Positions 19,277-27,745 of a stretch of 64,000 nt of DNA are shown here, in pieces; positions within the stretch are counted from its first letter, which is position 1; every line of letters begins with the position of its first letter. This stretch comes from JAOPZW01 sp963806015 (GTDB taxonomy: Bacteria > Actinomycetota > Thermoleophilia > Solirubrobacterales > Solirubrobacteraceae). The DNA is taken from positions 248,001 through 312,000 of the forward strand of contig CAWDWM010000010.1 in assembly GCA_963806015.1 (NCBI GenBank), in the 5' to 3' direction. The notes beneath the pieces were generated by a model. It was given only the letters and a program-made list of their open reading frames with translations, was not told the origin of the DNA and ran no database searches. Both the position numbers and the translations under genes were made by a program.

Positions 19277-20155
19277 TCAGGCCCCTTGGTCCTGCGCGCG
19301 CGCCGTCGCGCGGCGCAATGCACGGTGGGTGAGCACGCCCGCGAGGTGGCGCTTGTAGTCGACCGGCCCGCGCCCGTCCGCCATCGGCGAGCAGTCCTCC
19401 GCGGCGATCGCGCCCGCCTGCGCGAAGAGCCCCTCCGACGGCGGCTTCCCGCGCAGCAGCTCCTCGGCGCGGGTGAGATGGATGGTCGTCAGGCCGACCG
19501 CGCTCAGCGCGATGCCGACATCGGCGATCGTCCCGGCGTCCATCCACACGGCCGCCGACGCGGCCGCGATGGCCCAGTCGCCGGCGCGGCGCTCGACCTT
19601 CTCGTGGGCGCTACCGGCGCCCGGTCGCACGTCCAGACGGACCTCGGTGAGCATCTCGCCGTCGCCCACGGCGGTCATGTACGGCCCGACATGGAAGTCC
19701 TCCATGCCGACCACCCGCTCGCCCTCGGCGTTGCGGATGACGACCATCGCCTTGGCCGCCGAGCACACGGCGGAGAGGTCCTCGGCCGCATCGGCCTGGC
19801 ACAGCGAGCCCCCGATGGTGCCGCGGTTGCGCACCACGGGATCGGCGATCACGGTCTCGGCGTCGCGGAAGAGCGGGAAGCGCTCGGCCAGCAGATCGGA
19901 CTTCAGCAGGTCGACGTGGCGCGTCAGCGCCCCGATCCGGATCTCTGAGTCCTGCTCGCGGATGTAGGCGAGCTCGGCGAGCTCGTTGATGTCGATCAGG
20001 TACTCGGGGTTGGCCAGCCGCAGCTTCATCATGGGCAGCAGGCTGTGGCCGCCGGCGATGATGCGCGCCTCGGAGCCGAGCCGCTGCAGGGACGCGATCG
20101 CGCCCTCGACGCTGGTCGCGCGCTCGTACTCGAATGGCGCAGGGGTCTGCAACAC
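19277..20155 (-). CDS. coxM: CO dehydrogenase medium subunit, FAD-binding
   Basis: 292 residues of the FAD-binding CoxM/XdhB family. The two flavin-contact loops AGGHSLLP (about residues 38-45) and TIGGSLCQ (about 111-118) are intact; a VTE-like MLTEVRLDV follows in the C-terminal domain. First structural gene of the coxMSL set, ten bases after the last of five small membrane-protein genes and preceded by a GGAG site. Confidence 0.96.
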   Translation of the reverse strand: MLQTPAPFEYERATSVEGAIASLQRLGSEARIIAGGHSLLPMMKLRLANPEYLIDINELAELAYIREQDSEIRIGALTRHVDLLKSDLLAERFPLFRDAETVIADPVVRNRGTIGGSLCQADAAEDLSAVCSAAKAMVVIRNAEGERVVGMEDFHVGPYMTAVGDGEMLTEVRLDVRPGAGSAHEKVERRAGDWAIAAASAAVWMDAGTIADVGIALSAVGLTTIHLTRAEELLRGKPPSEGLFAQAGAIAAEDCSPMADGRGPVDYKRHLAGVLTHRALRRATARAQDQGA

Positions 20156-20164
20156 GTGCTCCTT

Positions 20165-20767
20165 TCAGCGGGCGGGGAGCCGCTTGCGAGGAGCCCCGAT
20201 GTCGTCGCGCTGCTCGTATTGGACGGGTGCGTCGGTGCCGATGACCGGCGAGCGCGGGAGGTTCTCCGGGCGCTCCTGGCGGCCGTCGGGGTAGAGCAGG
20301 CGCGCCGCCAGGCTGCCGCCCTCGACGTTGCGCAGCACCGGACCGGCCGGGTTGGCCGTGGCGATCGGTGCCTCGCGGCCCAGGCGCGCCAGCGTGAGGG
20401 TGCCCTTGGTGTAGACCTCGCCGATGCGCGGCGGGGTGGTCGTCGCGCTGTCGGGGAAGCTCCGGAACCCGGCGGCGGCGGCTCCCGGATAGAGGCCGTC
20501 GACGAGGCCGAGGGCGTCGTCCATGCCGGCCTTCTGGACCAGCAGGCCCTCGAGCAGGTCCACGCCCGCGCCGAGGTTCGCGTTGATGTCGTTGACGACG
20601 TCGTTGACCGGGGCGGTCTTCTCGAGGATCTCGCTGACGCCCGCGATCACGTCGTCGAGGCCGGCGGTGATCTGGCGCAGCGCCAGGATGGTGGACACGA
20701 GGTAGTAGACGAGGGCGAGGACGATGAGGACCACGGTCACGAGCAGGACTGCGCCGGCGGCGGGCAT
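20165..20767 (-). CDS. Single-pass membrane protein upstream of coxM, long tail
   Basis: 200 residues. One N-terminal membrane helix (residues about 5-27), then an amphipathic helix LALRQITAGLDDVIAGVSEILEKTAPVNDVVNDINANL that resembles the corresponding part of its four small neighbours, then a proline/arginine-rich, probably disordered tail. The start ATG at 20767 has AGGAG five bases before it, which excludes the longer upstream frame. Ten bases separate it from coxM. No known family; membrane anchoring of the dehydrogenase is my inference from position. Confidence 0.7.
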   Translation of the reverse strand: MPAAGAVLLVTVVLIVLALVYYLVSTILALRQITAGLDDVIAGVSEILEKTAPVNDVVNDINANLGAGVDLLEGLLVQKAGMDDALGLVDGLYPGAAAAGFRSFPDSATTTPPRIGEVYTKGTLTLARLGREAPIATANPAGPVLRNVEGGSLAARLLYPDGRQERPENLPRSPVIGTDAPVQYEQRDDIGAPRKRLPAR

Positions 20768-20775
20768 CGCTTCTC

Positions 20776-21036
20776 CTATGACGCGTCGTCGAGGATCACG
20801 TCGAGGGAGCCGCCGTAGTTGGCGACCACCGCGACCGTCTGCTTCACCTGGTCCTGCGTCGTGAGCAGCAGCGCGGTGGCATCGAGGTCCTTGGACCCCG
20901 CGGCCGCCACGTCGGCGATCTGCCGCACGCTGGGGACGATGCTCCTGGCGGCGCTCAGCACGCCATGGAGCAGGTAGACGACGACCGGTACGACCACGAC
21001 GAGCAGGACGATGTCCCCGATCCACCAGAGCGTCAT
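20776..21036 (-). CDS. Small single-pass membrane protein (86 aa) in cox operon
   Basis: N-terminal helix IVLLVVVVPVVVYLLHGVL then ARSIVPSVRQIADVAAAGSKDLDATALLLTTQDQVKQTVAVVANYGGSL, an amphipathic region. Strong Shine-Dalgarno GAGGAGG five bases before the ATG at 21036. Its start overlaps the stop of the preceding gene by four bases. Fourth of five related-looking proteins. Confidence 0.7.
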   Translation of the reverse strand: MTLWWIGDIVLLVVVVPVVVYLLHGVLSAARSIVPSVRQIADVAAAGSKDLDATALLLTTQDQVKQTVAVVANYGGSLDVILDDAS

Positions 21037-21311
21037 CGCGGCCTCCTCTCGGCGACGATCGCGGCCTTGCGCGCGATCCCCGGCATCGCTCCGAGGATGA
21101 CGTCGAACTGCGCGTTGATGGCCTTCACCGCGCCCTCGAGCGGGCGCAGGTGCTCGGCCTCGACGCCCTGCAACGCGGCGCCGAGGGCGGCGAGGCCTTC
21201 GGAGATCCTCAGCAGCCCCCGGCGCACCTCGATCAGCGCGGCGGCGAGCACGCCGACGACGACGAGCGCCAGGACGACACTCAGCAGGACGAGGACGTCG
21301 TTGCTGCTCAT
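21033..21311 (-). CDS. Small single-pass membrane protein (92 aa) in cox operon
   Basis: Residues 5-27 form one membrane helix, followed by EVRRGLLRISEGLAALGAALQGVEAEHLRPLEGAVKAINAQFDVILGAMPGI, likely helical and amphipathic, and a basic tail. Overlaps the genes on both sides by four bases (ATGA). Third of the five. Confidence 0.7.
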   Translation of the reverse strand: MSSNDVLVLLSVVLALVVVGVLAAALIEVRRGLLRISEGLAALGAALQGVEAEHLRPLEGAVKAINAQFDVILGAMPGIARKAAIVAERRPR

Positions 21312-21598
21312 GCTCCACCGAACCCGTCGGTCAAGGCGTTCATGTAGCCGTCCTGGACCACCGCTTCCTCCACGATCAGGGCGAGCACGGGGGCGGTCGC
21401 CTCGAGTTGCGGGATGTTCGCCGTGCTCGCGGCGACCTGGGGCGCGATCTCGAGCAGTCCGTCGACGGACTGCTCGATGCTCCGGACGGAGCGCACGAGC
21501 GCGATGAGCAGGCCCGTGACGATCAGCGCCGCCGCCAGGCCGATCGCGAGCGAGATCCACCAGTAGGTGTGGTCGGCCACCGCCAGGGGGAGCGTCAT
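21308..21598 (-). CDS. Small single-pass membrane protein (96 aa) in cox operon
   Basis: Membrane helix at about residues 13-35 preceded by an aromatic belt (HTYWW), then LVRSVRSIEQSVDGLLEIAPQVAASTANIPQLEATAPVLALIVEEAVVQDGYMNAL. The pattern of basic residue, hydrophobic heptads and a length near 95 is shared with its neighbours. Overlaps both neighbours by four bases. Second of the five. Confidence 0.7.
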   Translation of the reverse strand: MTLPLAVADHTYWWISLAIGLAAALIVTGLLIALVRSVRSIEQSVDGLLEIAPQVAASTANIPQLEATAPVLALIVEEAVVQDGYMNALTDGFGGA

Positions 21599-21852
21599 TT
21601 CCCGACCGCCACCTTCCGCAGGGCGCGCGCGGCGTGCAGGATCCGCACGCCGGAGTCGTTGATCTGCCCGACGCCGCCGAGCTCGGCCGTCTGCTGGCGC
21701 AGAGCCTCGACGGCGCCCTCGGCGGTCTCGGCCTGCTTGGCGATCCGCATCGCCAACCCGACGATCATGATCACGATCGCCGCGGCCACGAGGATCACGA
21801 CGATCCCCAGCGCGAGCCCGATCGGCCATCCCGCGGAAGCGGTGGTCCCCAT
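21595..21852 (-). CDS. Small single-pass membrane protein (85 aa), first of cox operon
   Basis: Membrane helix GLALGIVVILVAAAIVIMIVGLAM, then a predicted coiled segment RIAKQAETAEGAVEALRQQTAELGGVGQINDSG and a basic end. ATG at 21852 is preferred (GGAGG about 8 bases upstream); GTG at 21858 is possible. A canonical promoter lies 37 bases upstream, so this gene begins the transcript that runs into coxMSL. Confidence 0.7.
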   Translation of the reverse strand: MGTTASAGWPIGLALGIVVILVAAAIVIMIVGLAMRIAKQAETAEGAVEALRQQTAELGGVGQINDSGVRILHAARALRKVAVGK

Positions 21853-21888
21853 GTGCACTGCCTCCTCGACCTCGTTGTCCCCGAGCCG

Positions 21889-21918
21889 ACCCTACTCACT
21901 GCACTGTGAGCGTGTCCA
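21889..21918 (-). promoter_or_regulatory. Predicted promoter of cox operon with palindromic spacer
   Basis: On the minus strand TGGACA (21918-21913) is followed after 18 bases by TAGGGT (21894-21889), a good match to actinobacterial housekeeping promoters. The spacer holds the interrupted palindrome CTCAC-AGTGCA-GTGAG (21910-21895), placed where a repressor or activator could act. Transcription would begin near 21882, about 30 bases before the first small membrane gene. Confidence 0.6.
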
Positions 21919-21934
21919 GAACCAACGAACACTG

Positions 21935-22858
21935 TCAATGTGCGGCGAGGTACCGGGGCGGCTCGTGCTCGAACGCGGTGCGGCACCCCTCGCAGCAGAA
22001 GTACAGGCGGCGGCCGTCGTGGTCGACGTGCGGGGTTCGCTCGGTCGCGGCCACGGCCATGCCGCACACCGGGTCGATCGCTGTCGCCGGCACCTCCGCG
22101 GGTGCCACCACGCGCACCGCCACCGTCGGCTGGCGACGGCGCACGGCGATGATGCGAGCGAAGATCGACAGCGCGATCTCCTCAGGGGTGCGCGCGCCGA
22201 TGTCGATCCCGGCCGGCGTCTCGAGCGCCGCCAGGTGCTGATCCGCAATGCCCTCGGCGCGCAGCTCGGCCACGACGGCGGCGCCGCGCACCCGGCTGGC
22301 CACGAGCCCGACGTAGGGCACGCCGGCCTCCAGCGCGCGGCGCAGCGCGCGCAGCTCGTCGCGCCCGTGCGCGGCCACCACCAGGGCGAGGTCGTCGGTG
22401 ATTGGCTCGACCTCGGTGCCGGGCACGGTGACCATGTCGAGGTCGAGCTCGGCGCCGAGCCGCAGCATCGCGGCGGCGATCGGCGTCTCCCCGACCACGA
22501 GCACCCGCGGGGAGGCCAGCATCGGCTCCAGGAAGATCTCCAGCGACCCGCCCGACAGGCACGGGTTCTGCACGGTGACCGCGCCCTCGGCGGCGGGCGC
22601 GTCGTCGTCGCCGGGGAGGATGCGCAGTAGCAGCGCCTCGCCCGTCTCCAGCGCGCGCAGCGCGTGCAGGCGCACGCTCTGCTCGGCGCAGGCGCCGCCG
22701 ACGAAGCCCTCGATCGTCCCGTCGCCGAGCACGATCGCGGCGTCGCCCGAGCGCACGCTGGTCGGGCGCTGAGCACGAACCACAGTCGCGACCACGAACG
22801 GCGTGCGCGCGGCCCGCAGGTCGTCGGCGCGGCGGCTCAGGGTTGCACCGATCATCAC
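21935..22858 (-). CDS. XdhC/CoxI-type maturation factor fused to a YHS domain
   Basis: About 308 residues. The N-terminal XdhC_CoxI domain (GATLSRRADDLRAARTPFVVATVVRA, FVGGACAEQSV) and the Rossmann half (RVLVVGETPIAAAMLRLG) are like the proteins that insert sulfido-molybdenum cofactor into CO and xanthine dehydrogenases. After a linker comes a C-terminal YHS domain of about 45 residues: DPVCGMAV, then FCCEGCRTAFEHEP. YHS domains occur in copper and other metal proteins, so this one might serve copper delivery to the Mo-Cu site; that is inference. GTG at 22858 or ATG at 22855 fits a GGAGG upstream. Ends 83 bases before the small-membrane-protein genes. Confidence 0.88.
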   Translation of the reverse strand: MMIGATLSRRADDLRAARTPFVVATVVRAQRPTSVRSGDAAIVLGDGTIEGFVGGACAEQSVRLHALRALETGEALLLRILPGDDDAPAAEGAVTVQNPCLSGGSLEIFLEPMLASPRVLVVGETPIAAAMLRLGAELDLDMVTVPGTEVEPITDDLALVVAAHGRDELRALRRALEAGVPYVGLVASRVRGAAVVAELRAEGIADQHLAALETPAGIDIGARTPEEIALSIFARIIAVRRRQPTVAVRVVAPAEVPATAIDPVCGMAVAATERTPHVDHDGRRLYFCCEGCRTAFEHEPPRYLAAH

Positions 22859-22913
22859 GAGCAAGCGTACCTCCACGCGGGCGTCGGCCGCGGCGGTTTC
22901 CGCCCGCCTTCGC

Positions 22914-24476
22914 CTACCTGTGGCGCGCGTGGCCGTAGATCACGTAGACCGAACCGCTCTGCTCGCTGAGGAAATCGGTCCGCGGAGCCGCCACGGCGAT
23001 GTCGCGTGCGCCGTCGCCGTTGACGTCGCCGAGGCCGGCGACCGACCAGCCTGCGGTGTCATACGCGGCGCGGCCGTCGAAGCGCCGCGCTCCGGATGCG
23101 GTCTGGTGGCGCAGGCCGACGACGGGCGCGAGCGCTCCGCCGGGCACGAGGAACCCCGAGCCCGCGGCATGGACACCGCGCGGATCGGCCAGGGGGGCTC
23201 CGATCAGCAGGTCGGGCCGGCCGTCACCGGTCACGTCGCCGACGCCGGCGACGCTCTGCCCGGCGCGGTCCCCACCGGTCTCATCCTGCAGGACGGCCCC
23301 GGCGGCGCCGAGCGTCGCGAGGTTGATGTCGTGGGCGGTGCGGCTCCCGTAGACCACGTAGGCCGAGCTGGGTCCCGAGCTCGCGGCCAGGGCTGCTCCG
23401 CCGGCGAAGCTGCCGATCAGGAGGTCGTTGAGGCCGTCGCCGTTCTGGTCGCCCGCGGACGCCACGGTCCAGCCGGCGGCGTTGCCGCCGGCGCCCGCGA
23501 TGCGATACCAGCCGTGCTCCGGGGTGCGCGTGTCGATGGTGGTGCCGCGCCGCCATGCGCGCGTGACCACGAACGCACCACCCTCGCGGCCGCCGAGGTA
23601 GGGCGCTCCGACGACGACGTCGCGATGGCCGTCGCCGTTGACGTCGGCGACGCCTGCGACCGCTTCGCCGAAGCCGGCGCCGAAGAGGCGCTCCCCGGCG
23701 GGGGTGGACACCCGGAAGGGTCCGGGACCGACGATCGTGGTCCCGGCACGACCGAGGTGGCGGATGTCGACCGGCGTGCTCCCGCGGCGGCCGAAGACGA
23801 CCACCGCACGGCCGGTGCCGAACTCGCCGCCGCGCGGCACGTAGCCGCTGTCGCCGATGACGACGTCGGCCAGGCCGTCGCGGTCGAGGTCGCCGGCACC
23901 GGCGACGGCCGGTCCACTCTCGATGTTCCGGCCCGTCCGGACGACGAAGCCGCCGCTGCCGAGCCGGTCGACGTCGACGATTCCTCCGCGCCGGCGCCCG
24001 TAGACCACGTAGGCCGAAGCATGCGTGTTCTCGATGCTGCTCCCGAGGACGACGTCGGCCAGCCCGTCGCCATTGACGTCGCCGGCGCCCGCGCCGGCGC
24101 TGAAGCCACCGTGGTGGCGGACAAGATGCAGGCCGCCGGCACCGAGGCGATCCAGGCGCAGGACGCGCCCGCTCGGACCGCGCCGGCCGAACACCACGTA
24201 CAGGTTCCAGCGGGGCGCCGGAAGGCGCGGGCCGACGCGATGGGACTCCGCGGTCCCGACCAGCACGTCGCCGAGGCCGTCGCCGTTGACGTCCCCGGCG
24301 CCCGCGACGAAGACGCCCGCGTGCTGGCGCCACAGGCGGCCGTCGATGCGCATGCCCAGCGACGCGGACAGCGCCGAGGATGGTGTTGCGGCCTGCGCGG
24401 GCGCGGCGGCCGGAACGGTGACCGCCGTCGCCAGAAGGGCGAGCCCGGCGCATCGAATCGCGCGAGCAAAGGTCAT
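22914..24476 (-). CDS. Secreted FG-GAP (integrin-alpha-like) beta-propeller
   Basis: About 520 residues. A Sec-type signal peptide (basic start, hydrophobic helix, cut after an AQA-like site near residue 30) leads into seven or so FG-GAP repeats. Each has the calcium-binding phrase GDVNGDG or GDLDRDG followed by DVVIG or a close variant. Such propellers are exported and bind calcium, often in adhesion. Start ATG at 24476. Stands alone on its transcript, with a 104-base gap upstream. Confidence 0.88.
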   Translation of the reverse strand: MTFARAIRCAGLALLATAVTVPAAAPAQAATPSSALSASLGMRIDGRLWRQHAGVFVAGAGDVNGDGLGDVLVGTAESHRVGPRLPAPRWNLYVVFGRRGPSGRVLRLDRLGAGGLHLVRHHGGFSAGAGAGDVNGDGLADVVLGSSIENTHASAYVVYGRRRGGIVDVDRLGSGGFVVRTGRNIESGPAVAGAGDLDRDGLADVVIGDSGYVPRGGEFGTGRAVVVFGRRGSTPVDIRHLGRAGTTIVGPGPFRVSTPAGERLFGAGFGEAVAGVADVNGDGHRDVVVGAPYLGGREGGAFVVTRAWRRGTTIDTRTPEHGWYRIAGAGGNAAGWTVASAGDQNGDGLNDLLIGSFAGGAALAASSGPSSAYVVYGSRTAHDINLATLGAAGAVLQDETGGDRAGQSVAGVGDVTGDGRPDLLIGAPLADPRGVHAAGSGFLVPGGALAPVVGLRHQTASGARRFDGRAAYDTAGWSVAGLGDVNGDGARDIAVAAPRTDFLSEQSGSVYVIYGHARHR

Positions 24477-24580
24477 GGTCCAAGGCTTCCACCGGGCGCG
24501 TTCGCTGCCATCCGTCGCACGCCCGGGTCTTGCTGCGGGCAACCACGGATCCCCCGGCCCGCCGTGTGTCGCGTGGTCGC

Positions 24581-25444
24581 TCAGGGGCGCCGCGCAGCGG
24601 CCACGAAGCGCAGCAGCTCGCGCGTCGCGCTGACGCCCGACGGGTTGTGGTCGGGCAGCGGCGGTCCGGCGCCCGGCCAGCCGTGGTCGGTTCCCGACAG
24701 GCGCAGCACCTCGACGCGCAGGCCGTCGTCGCAATCGCGGTAGCGCAGCCGCGTCACGCGCGGGCGCGGGGTGGCGGTCCGCGGCGGCGCGGCGCAGCCG
24801 TCGCGCCGGGCCCAGCGCGCCGCGTAGCGCGGGACCGATCCGGCACGGTCGGGGCGCTTGCCGTTGTAGGGCACGACCGTGTCGGCGCTGCCGTGAATGG
24901 CCAGGAACGAGGCGCGCGCGCCGGCCGGGCAGGGATCGAGCGCGCGGTAGCCGGCGGCGACGGGGACGACGGCGGCGAAGCGGCCGGGCAGCGCGCAGGC
25001 CATCCGGGCCGCGAAGCCGGCGCCGTCGGACACGCCCGTGATGGCGATGCGGTCGGCGTCGAAGCACCCGGGGGACAGCACGCGGTCGAGCAGGTCCGCG
25101 ACGTCGTCGACGTCGGCTGTGCCCTGCGCGCGGTTCAGCGACCAGAAGCCGTCGTCGGAGGTGGGGTAGAGGACCGCGAAGCCGGCGCGCGTGGCCGCGG
25201 CGCTCACGCCGAGCCGATCGGAGCTGTCGCCGTGCCCACCCGGCACCACGACGACGATCAGCGGCGTCCTGCCGGGCCGGGCGCCGGCGGGCGTGCGCAG
25301 CAGGCCTCCGTCGAGATCGCTGCCGCCCGCCGGCGGGCAGCTCGGCGCGGCGGGCGGGTCGGCCGCAGCGCGCCGGTGGCTCGCGCCGCCGCACCCGGCG
25401 GTGGCGAGGACCGCCGCAGCGACGATCACGCGTTGGTGAAGCAC
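24581..25444 (-). CDS. Lipoprotein esterase, LpqC/PHB-depolymerase type
   Basis: 287 residues. N-terminal hydrophobic segment ends in the lipobox LATAGC, so the mature protein should be lipid-anchored outside the cell. The alpha/beta hydrolase part shows VVVVPGGHG (oxyanion side), GVSDGAG (nucleophile serine), GSADTVVPYNG (acid) and GTDHGWPG (histidine), so it is catalytically complete. Feruloyl or polyester-type esters are typical substrates. Its start overlaps the HATPase gene end by 19 bases. Confidence 0.88.
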   Translation of the reverse strand: MLHQRVIVAAAVLATAGCGGASHRRAAADPPAAPSCPPAGGSDLDGGLLRTPAGARPGRTPLIVVVVPGGHGDSSDRLGVSAAATRAGFAVLYPTSDDGFWSLNRAQGTADVDDVADLLDRVLSPGCFDADRIAITGVSDGAGFAARMACALPGRFAAVVPVAAGYRALDPCPAGARASFLAIHGSADTVVPYNGKRPDRAGSVPRYAARWARRDGCAAPPRTATPRPRVTRLRYRDCDDGLRVEVLRLSGTDHGWPGAGPPLPDHNPSGVSATRELLRFVAAARRP

Positions 25445-25833
25445 ATGCGCAGCCGGGTACCGTCGCCCTCGTCGGGTCGCTCGATGTTGAGCTCGGTGGC
25501 CAGCCGGCCGATGACGGAGAGCCCGAGGCCCAGGCCCGGGCTCTCGGGGTTCGGGCGCATCCCGCAGCCATAGTCGCGCACGACCACGACGAGACGATCG
25601 GGCTCGGCGCAGGCGACCACCCGCACCGGCCCGGCGGTCTCTTCGCGGTAGGCGTGCAGAACGGCGTTGGTGATGGCCTCGCTCACCGCCAGCGCGACGT
25701 CGGGCGCGATGCCCACGCCGTGCTGCTCGGCGAAGGCGACCACGGCGCGGCGCACACCGGGGACCGCCGCCGGCGTCGCCTGCGTGCGCAGCTCGATCCG
25801 TTCGATCTCCTGGGTTGCGGCCGCCTGCTCCAT
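25426..25833 (-). CDS. RsbW/SpoIIAB-like HATPase anti-sigma factor
   Basis: 135 residues of the HATPase_c_2 type serine kinase. The N box EAITNAVLHAY, the G1 box VRDYGCGM and G2-like GLGLGLSVIG are present, so ATP binding is expected. Such proteins hold a sigma factor or phosphorylate a STAS protein. ATG at 25833 overlaps nothing but lies two bases after the stop of the SpoIIE phosphatase, its likely opponent in the same operon. Confidence 0.9.
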   Translation of the reverse strand: MEQAAATQEIERIELRTQATPAAVPGVRRAVVAFAEQHGVGIAPDVALAVSEAITNAVLHAYREETAGPVRVVACAEPDRLVVVVRDYGCGMRPNPESPGLGLGLSVIGRLATELNIERPDEGDGTRLRMCFTNA

Positions 25834-25835
25834 GG

Positions 25836-27647
25836 TCAGCGCACCGACACCTTCGGCTCGTGGTTGCCCGCGCCGTCGTCCTGGGCCGGGGCGACGCCGA
25901 CGAGCTGCAGGGCGAGCATCGCGCGGTCGTCGACGATGTCGCCGAGCTGGAACTCGCGCACGGCGCGCTGCACGGCCGCGATCATCTCGTGGGGGTCGGC
26001 CGGTGCGTCCGGGACCGCCGCCAGCAGGCGCGCCTCGCCGAAGCGCTCGCTCCCGGACGGTGTGTCGGTGACGCCGTCGGTGTAGAAGAGCAGCGTGTCG
26101 CCGGGCGCGAGGTCGATCTCGCTCTCCTCCCAGCGCCCGGCGCCCGTCATCCCCAGCAGCAGGCCCGGCGGCCCGACGGTCGTCGGCCCGTGTCCGGGTC
26201 GCGACAGGACCGGCGGCGGGTGGCCGGCGCTGGTCAGGCGCATGCGCGCGCCCGTGGCGCTCGGCTCGACGTACGCGCACGCCACGGTGAGCAGCGAGAT
26301 CTCCGGGCGATGGACGAGCACGTCGTTGAGCAGGCTCACGACCGCCGCGGGGCTCGGGTCGAAGCGCGCGGCGGTGGCCAGCGTGTAGCGCGCGAGCGCG
26401 GTCAGCGCCGCGGCCAGCACGCCCTTGCCGGTGACGTCGCCGACGACGGCCAGGAAGCCCGACTCGAGCTCCACGACGTCGAAGAAGTCGCCTCCCACCT
26501 CGACGGTCGTGTCGCCGGCCGCGTAGGAGGACGCGAGCTCCCAGCCCGCGATGCTCGGCAGCTGCGCGGGCAGCAGGCTCTCCTGGAGCGTGAGCGCCGC
26601 CTGGGCGCGCTCGGTGTACAGGCGCGCGTTCTCGACCGCGGTCGCCGCGCGGCGCGCGAGGTCGCCCGCGAACACGAGGTCGTCCTCGTCGAACGCGCGC
26701 CCGCTCTCGGCCGACACCATCGTCAGCACGCCGATGCTGCGCCCGGCGACGACCATCGGGATGAGCATGACGGAGCGCATGCCGACCGCGAGGATGGACT
26801 GCAGCTGCTCGGGGTCCGCGATGCTCTGCTCGAGCAGCTCCGTGGGGATGTCGGGGTAGAGCTCCGGGCGCCCCGAGCGCAGCACGCCGTAGATGCCGCT
26901 CTCGTCGCTGGGGTCGGGCGGGTAACGGCTGCGGAACTCGCGTGCGAAGGCGATCTTGTCGGGATCGACGTGGGCCACGGCGACCTGCTGGAGGCGCTGG
27001 TTGCTGTCGGCGACGTCGACCGCACACCAGTCGGCCAGCCCCGGAACCGCGAGCTGCGCGACGCGTTGCAGCGTCTCCTCGTAGTCCAGCGAGGAGGCGA
27101 GGGTCACGCCGGCCTGCGCGAGGAAGCGCTGGCGCAGCTCGGCCTCCTTGGCCTCGGTCACGTCCTCGATAACGCTGACCGCCATGAGCTCGCCGGCAGG
27201 CCCTTGCAGCGGCGCGGCCTTCACGAGGCGCCAGCGCTGCTCGCCGGTCTCGCGATTGACGATCCGCGTCAGCAGCGGCTCGGCGGGCTGCCCGTTGACG
27301 ATCTTGTAGCTCGGGACGTCCTCGGCCACCATCGGGCGGCCGTCCTCGTGCGTGGACTCCCACCGGGCGGCGATCGTCCCCAGCGGCAGCTCCAGGAGCT
27401 CCTCCGGCGTCGCGCAGCCGAGCAGGTCGGCGGCGGCGTGGTTGGCGTAGCGCATGCGCCGGTCGCGGTCGGTGACGGTGACCGCCTCGCTGAGGTTGGC
27501 CAGCATCGCCTGCAGCTGCTCGCGCGTCGGGGTCGCCCCGTCGTCGACCGGCGCCCGTCCGCGCTCGCGCCGGCCGTTGCGCGACGTGACGCCCGCAGCG
27601 GCCGCGGCGGCGCCCGCGCCCGCCAGGAACGCGACGAGCGCGTTCAT
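25836..27647 (-). CDS. PAS-GAF-SpoIIE sensor phosphatase
   Basis: 603 residues. An N-terminal hydrophobic stretch is followed by a PAS domain (about 45-170, LSEAVTVTDRDRRMRYANHAAADLLG), a GAF domain (about 185-350, ending ATAVENARLY) and a PP2C_SIG domain whose metal aspartates are in VGGDFFDV, VGDVTGKG, YTDGVTD and VDDRAML. It likely senses a small ligand or redox signal and dephosphorylates a STAS protein. Start ATG at 27647, with the downstream HATPase forming a switch pair. Confidence 0.92.
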   Translation of the reverse strand: MNALVAFLAGAGAAAAAAGVTSRNGRRERGRAPVDDGATPTREQLQAMLANLSEAVTVTDRDRRMRYANHAAADLLGCATPEELLELPLGTIAARWESTHEDGRPMVAEDVPSYKIVNGQPAEPLLTRIVNRETGEQRWRLVKAAPLQGPAGELMAVSVIEDVTEAKEAELRQRFLAQAGVTLASSLDYEETLQRVAQLAVPGLADWCAVDVADSNQRLQQVAVAHVDPDKIAFAREFRSRYPPDPSDESGIYGVLRSGRPELYPDIPTELLEQSIADPEQLQSILAVGMRSVMLIPMVVAGRSIGVLTMVSAESGRAFDEDDLVFAGDLARRAATAVENARLYTERAQAALTLQESLLPAQLPSIAGWELASSYAAGDTTVEVGGDFFDVVELESGFLAVVGDVTGKGVLAAALTALARYTLATAARFDPSPAAVVSLLNDVLVHRPEISLLTVACAYVEPSATGARMRLTSAGHPPPVLSRPGHGPTTVGPPGLLLGMTGAGRWEESEIDLAPGDTLLFYTDGVTDTPSGSERFGEARLLAAVPDAPADPHEMIAAVQRAVREFQLGDIVDDRAMLALQLVGVAPAQDDGAGNHEPKVSVR

Positions 27648-27745
27648 GCGGTCACGGCTTCCGCCTCCCCGTCTGCCCCCGGGCATCGTGCACATCTTCG
27701 CGGGTTCGGGGCGCGAATGGGAAGGTCCCTCGGCGGACGGCGACG

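Noticed and set aside
23000..24300. Spaced repeats resembling a CRISPR array
   Set aside because: They are the FG-GAP codons (GACGTCAACGGCGACGG-like on the coding strand), irregular in spacing and part of a protein-coding gene.
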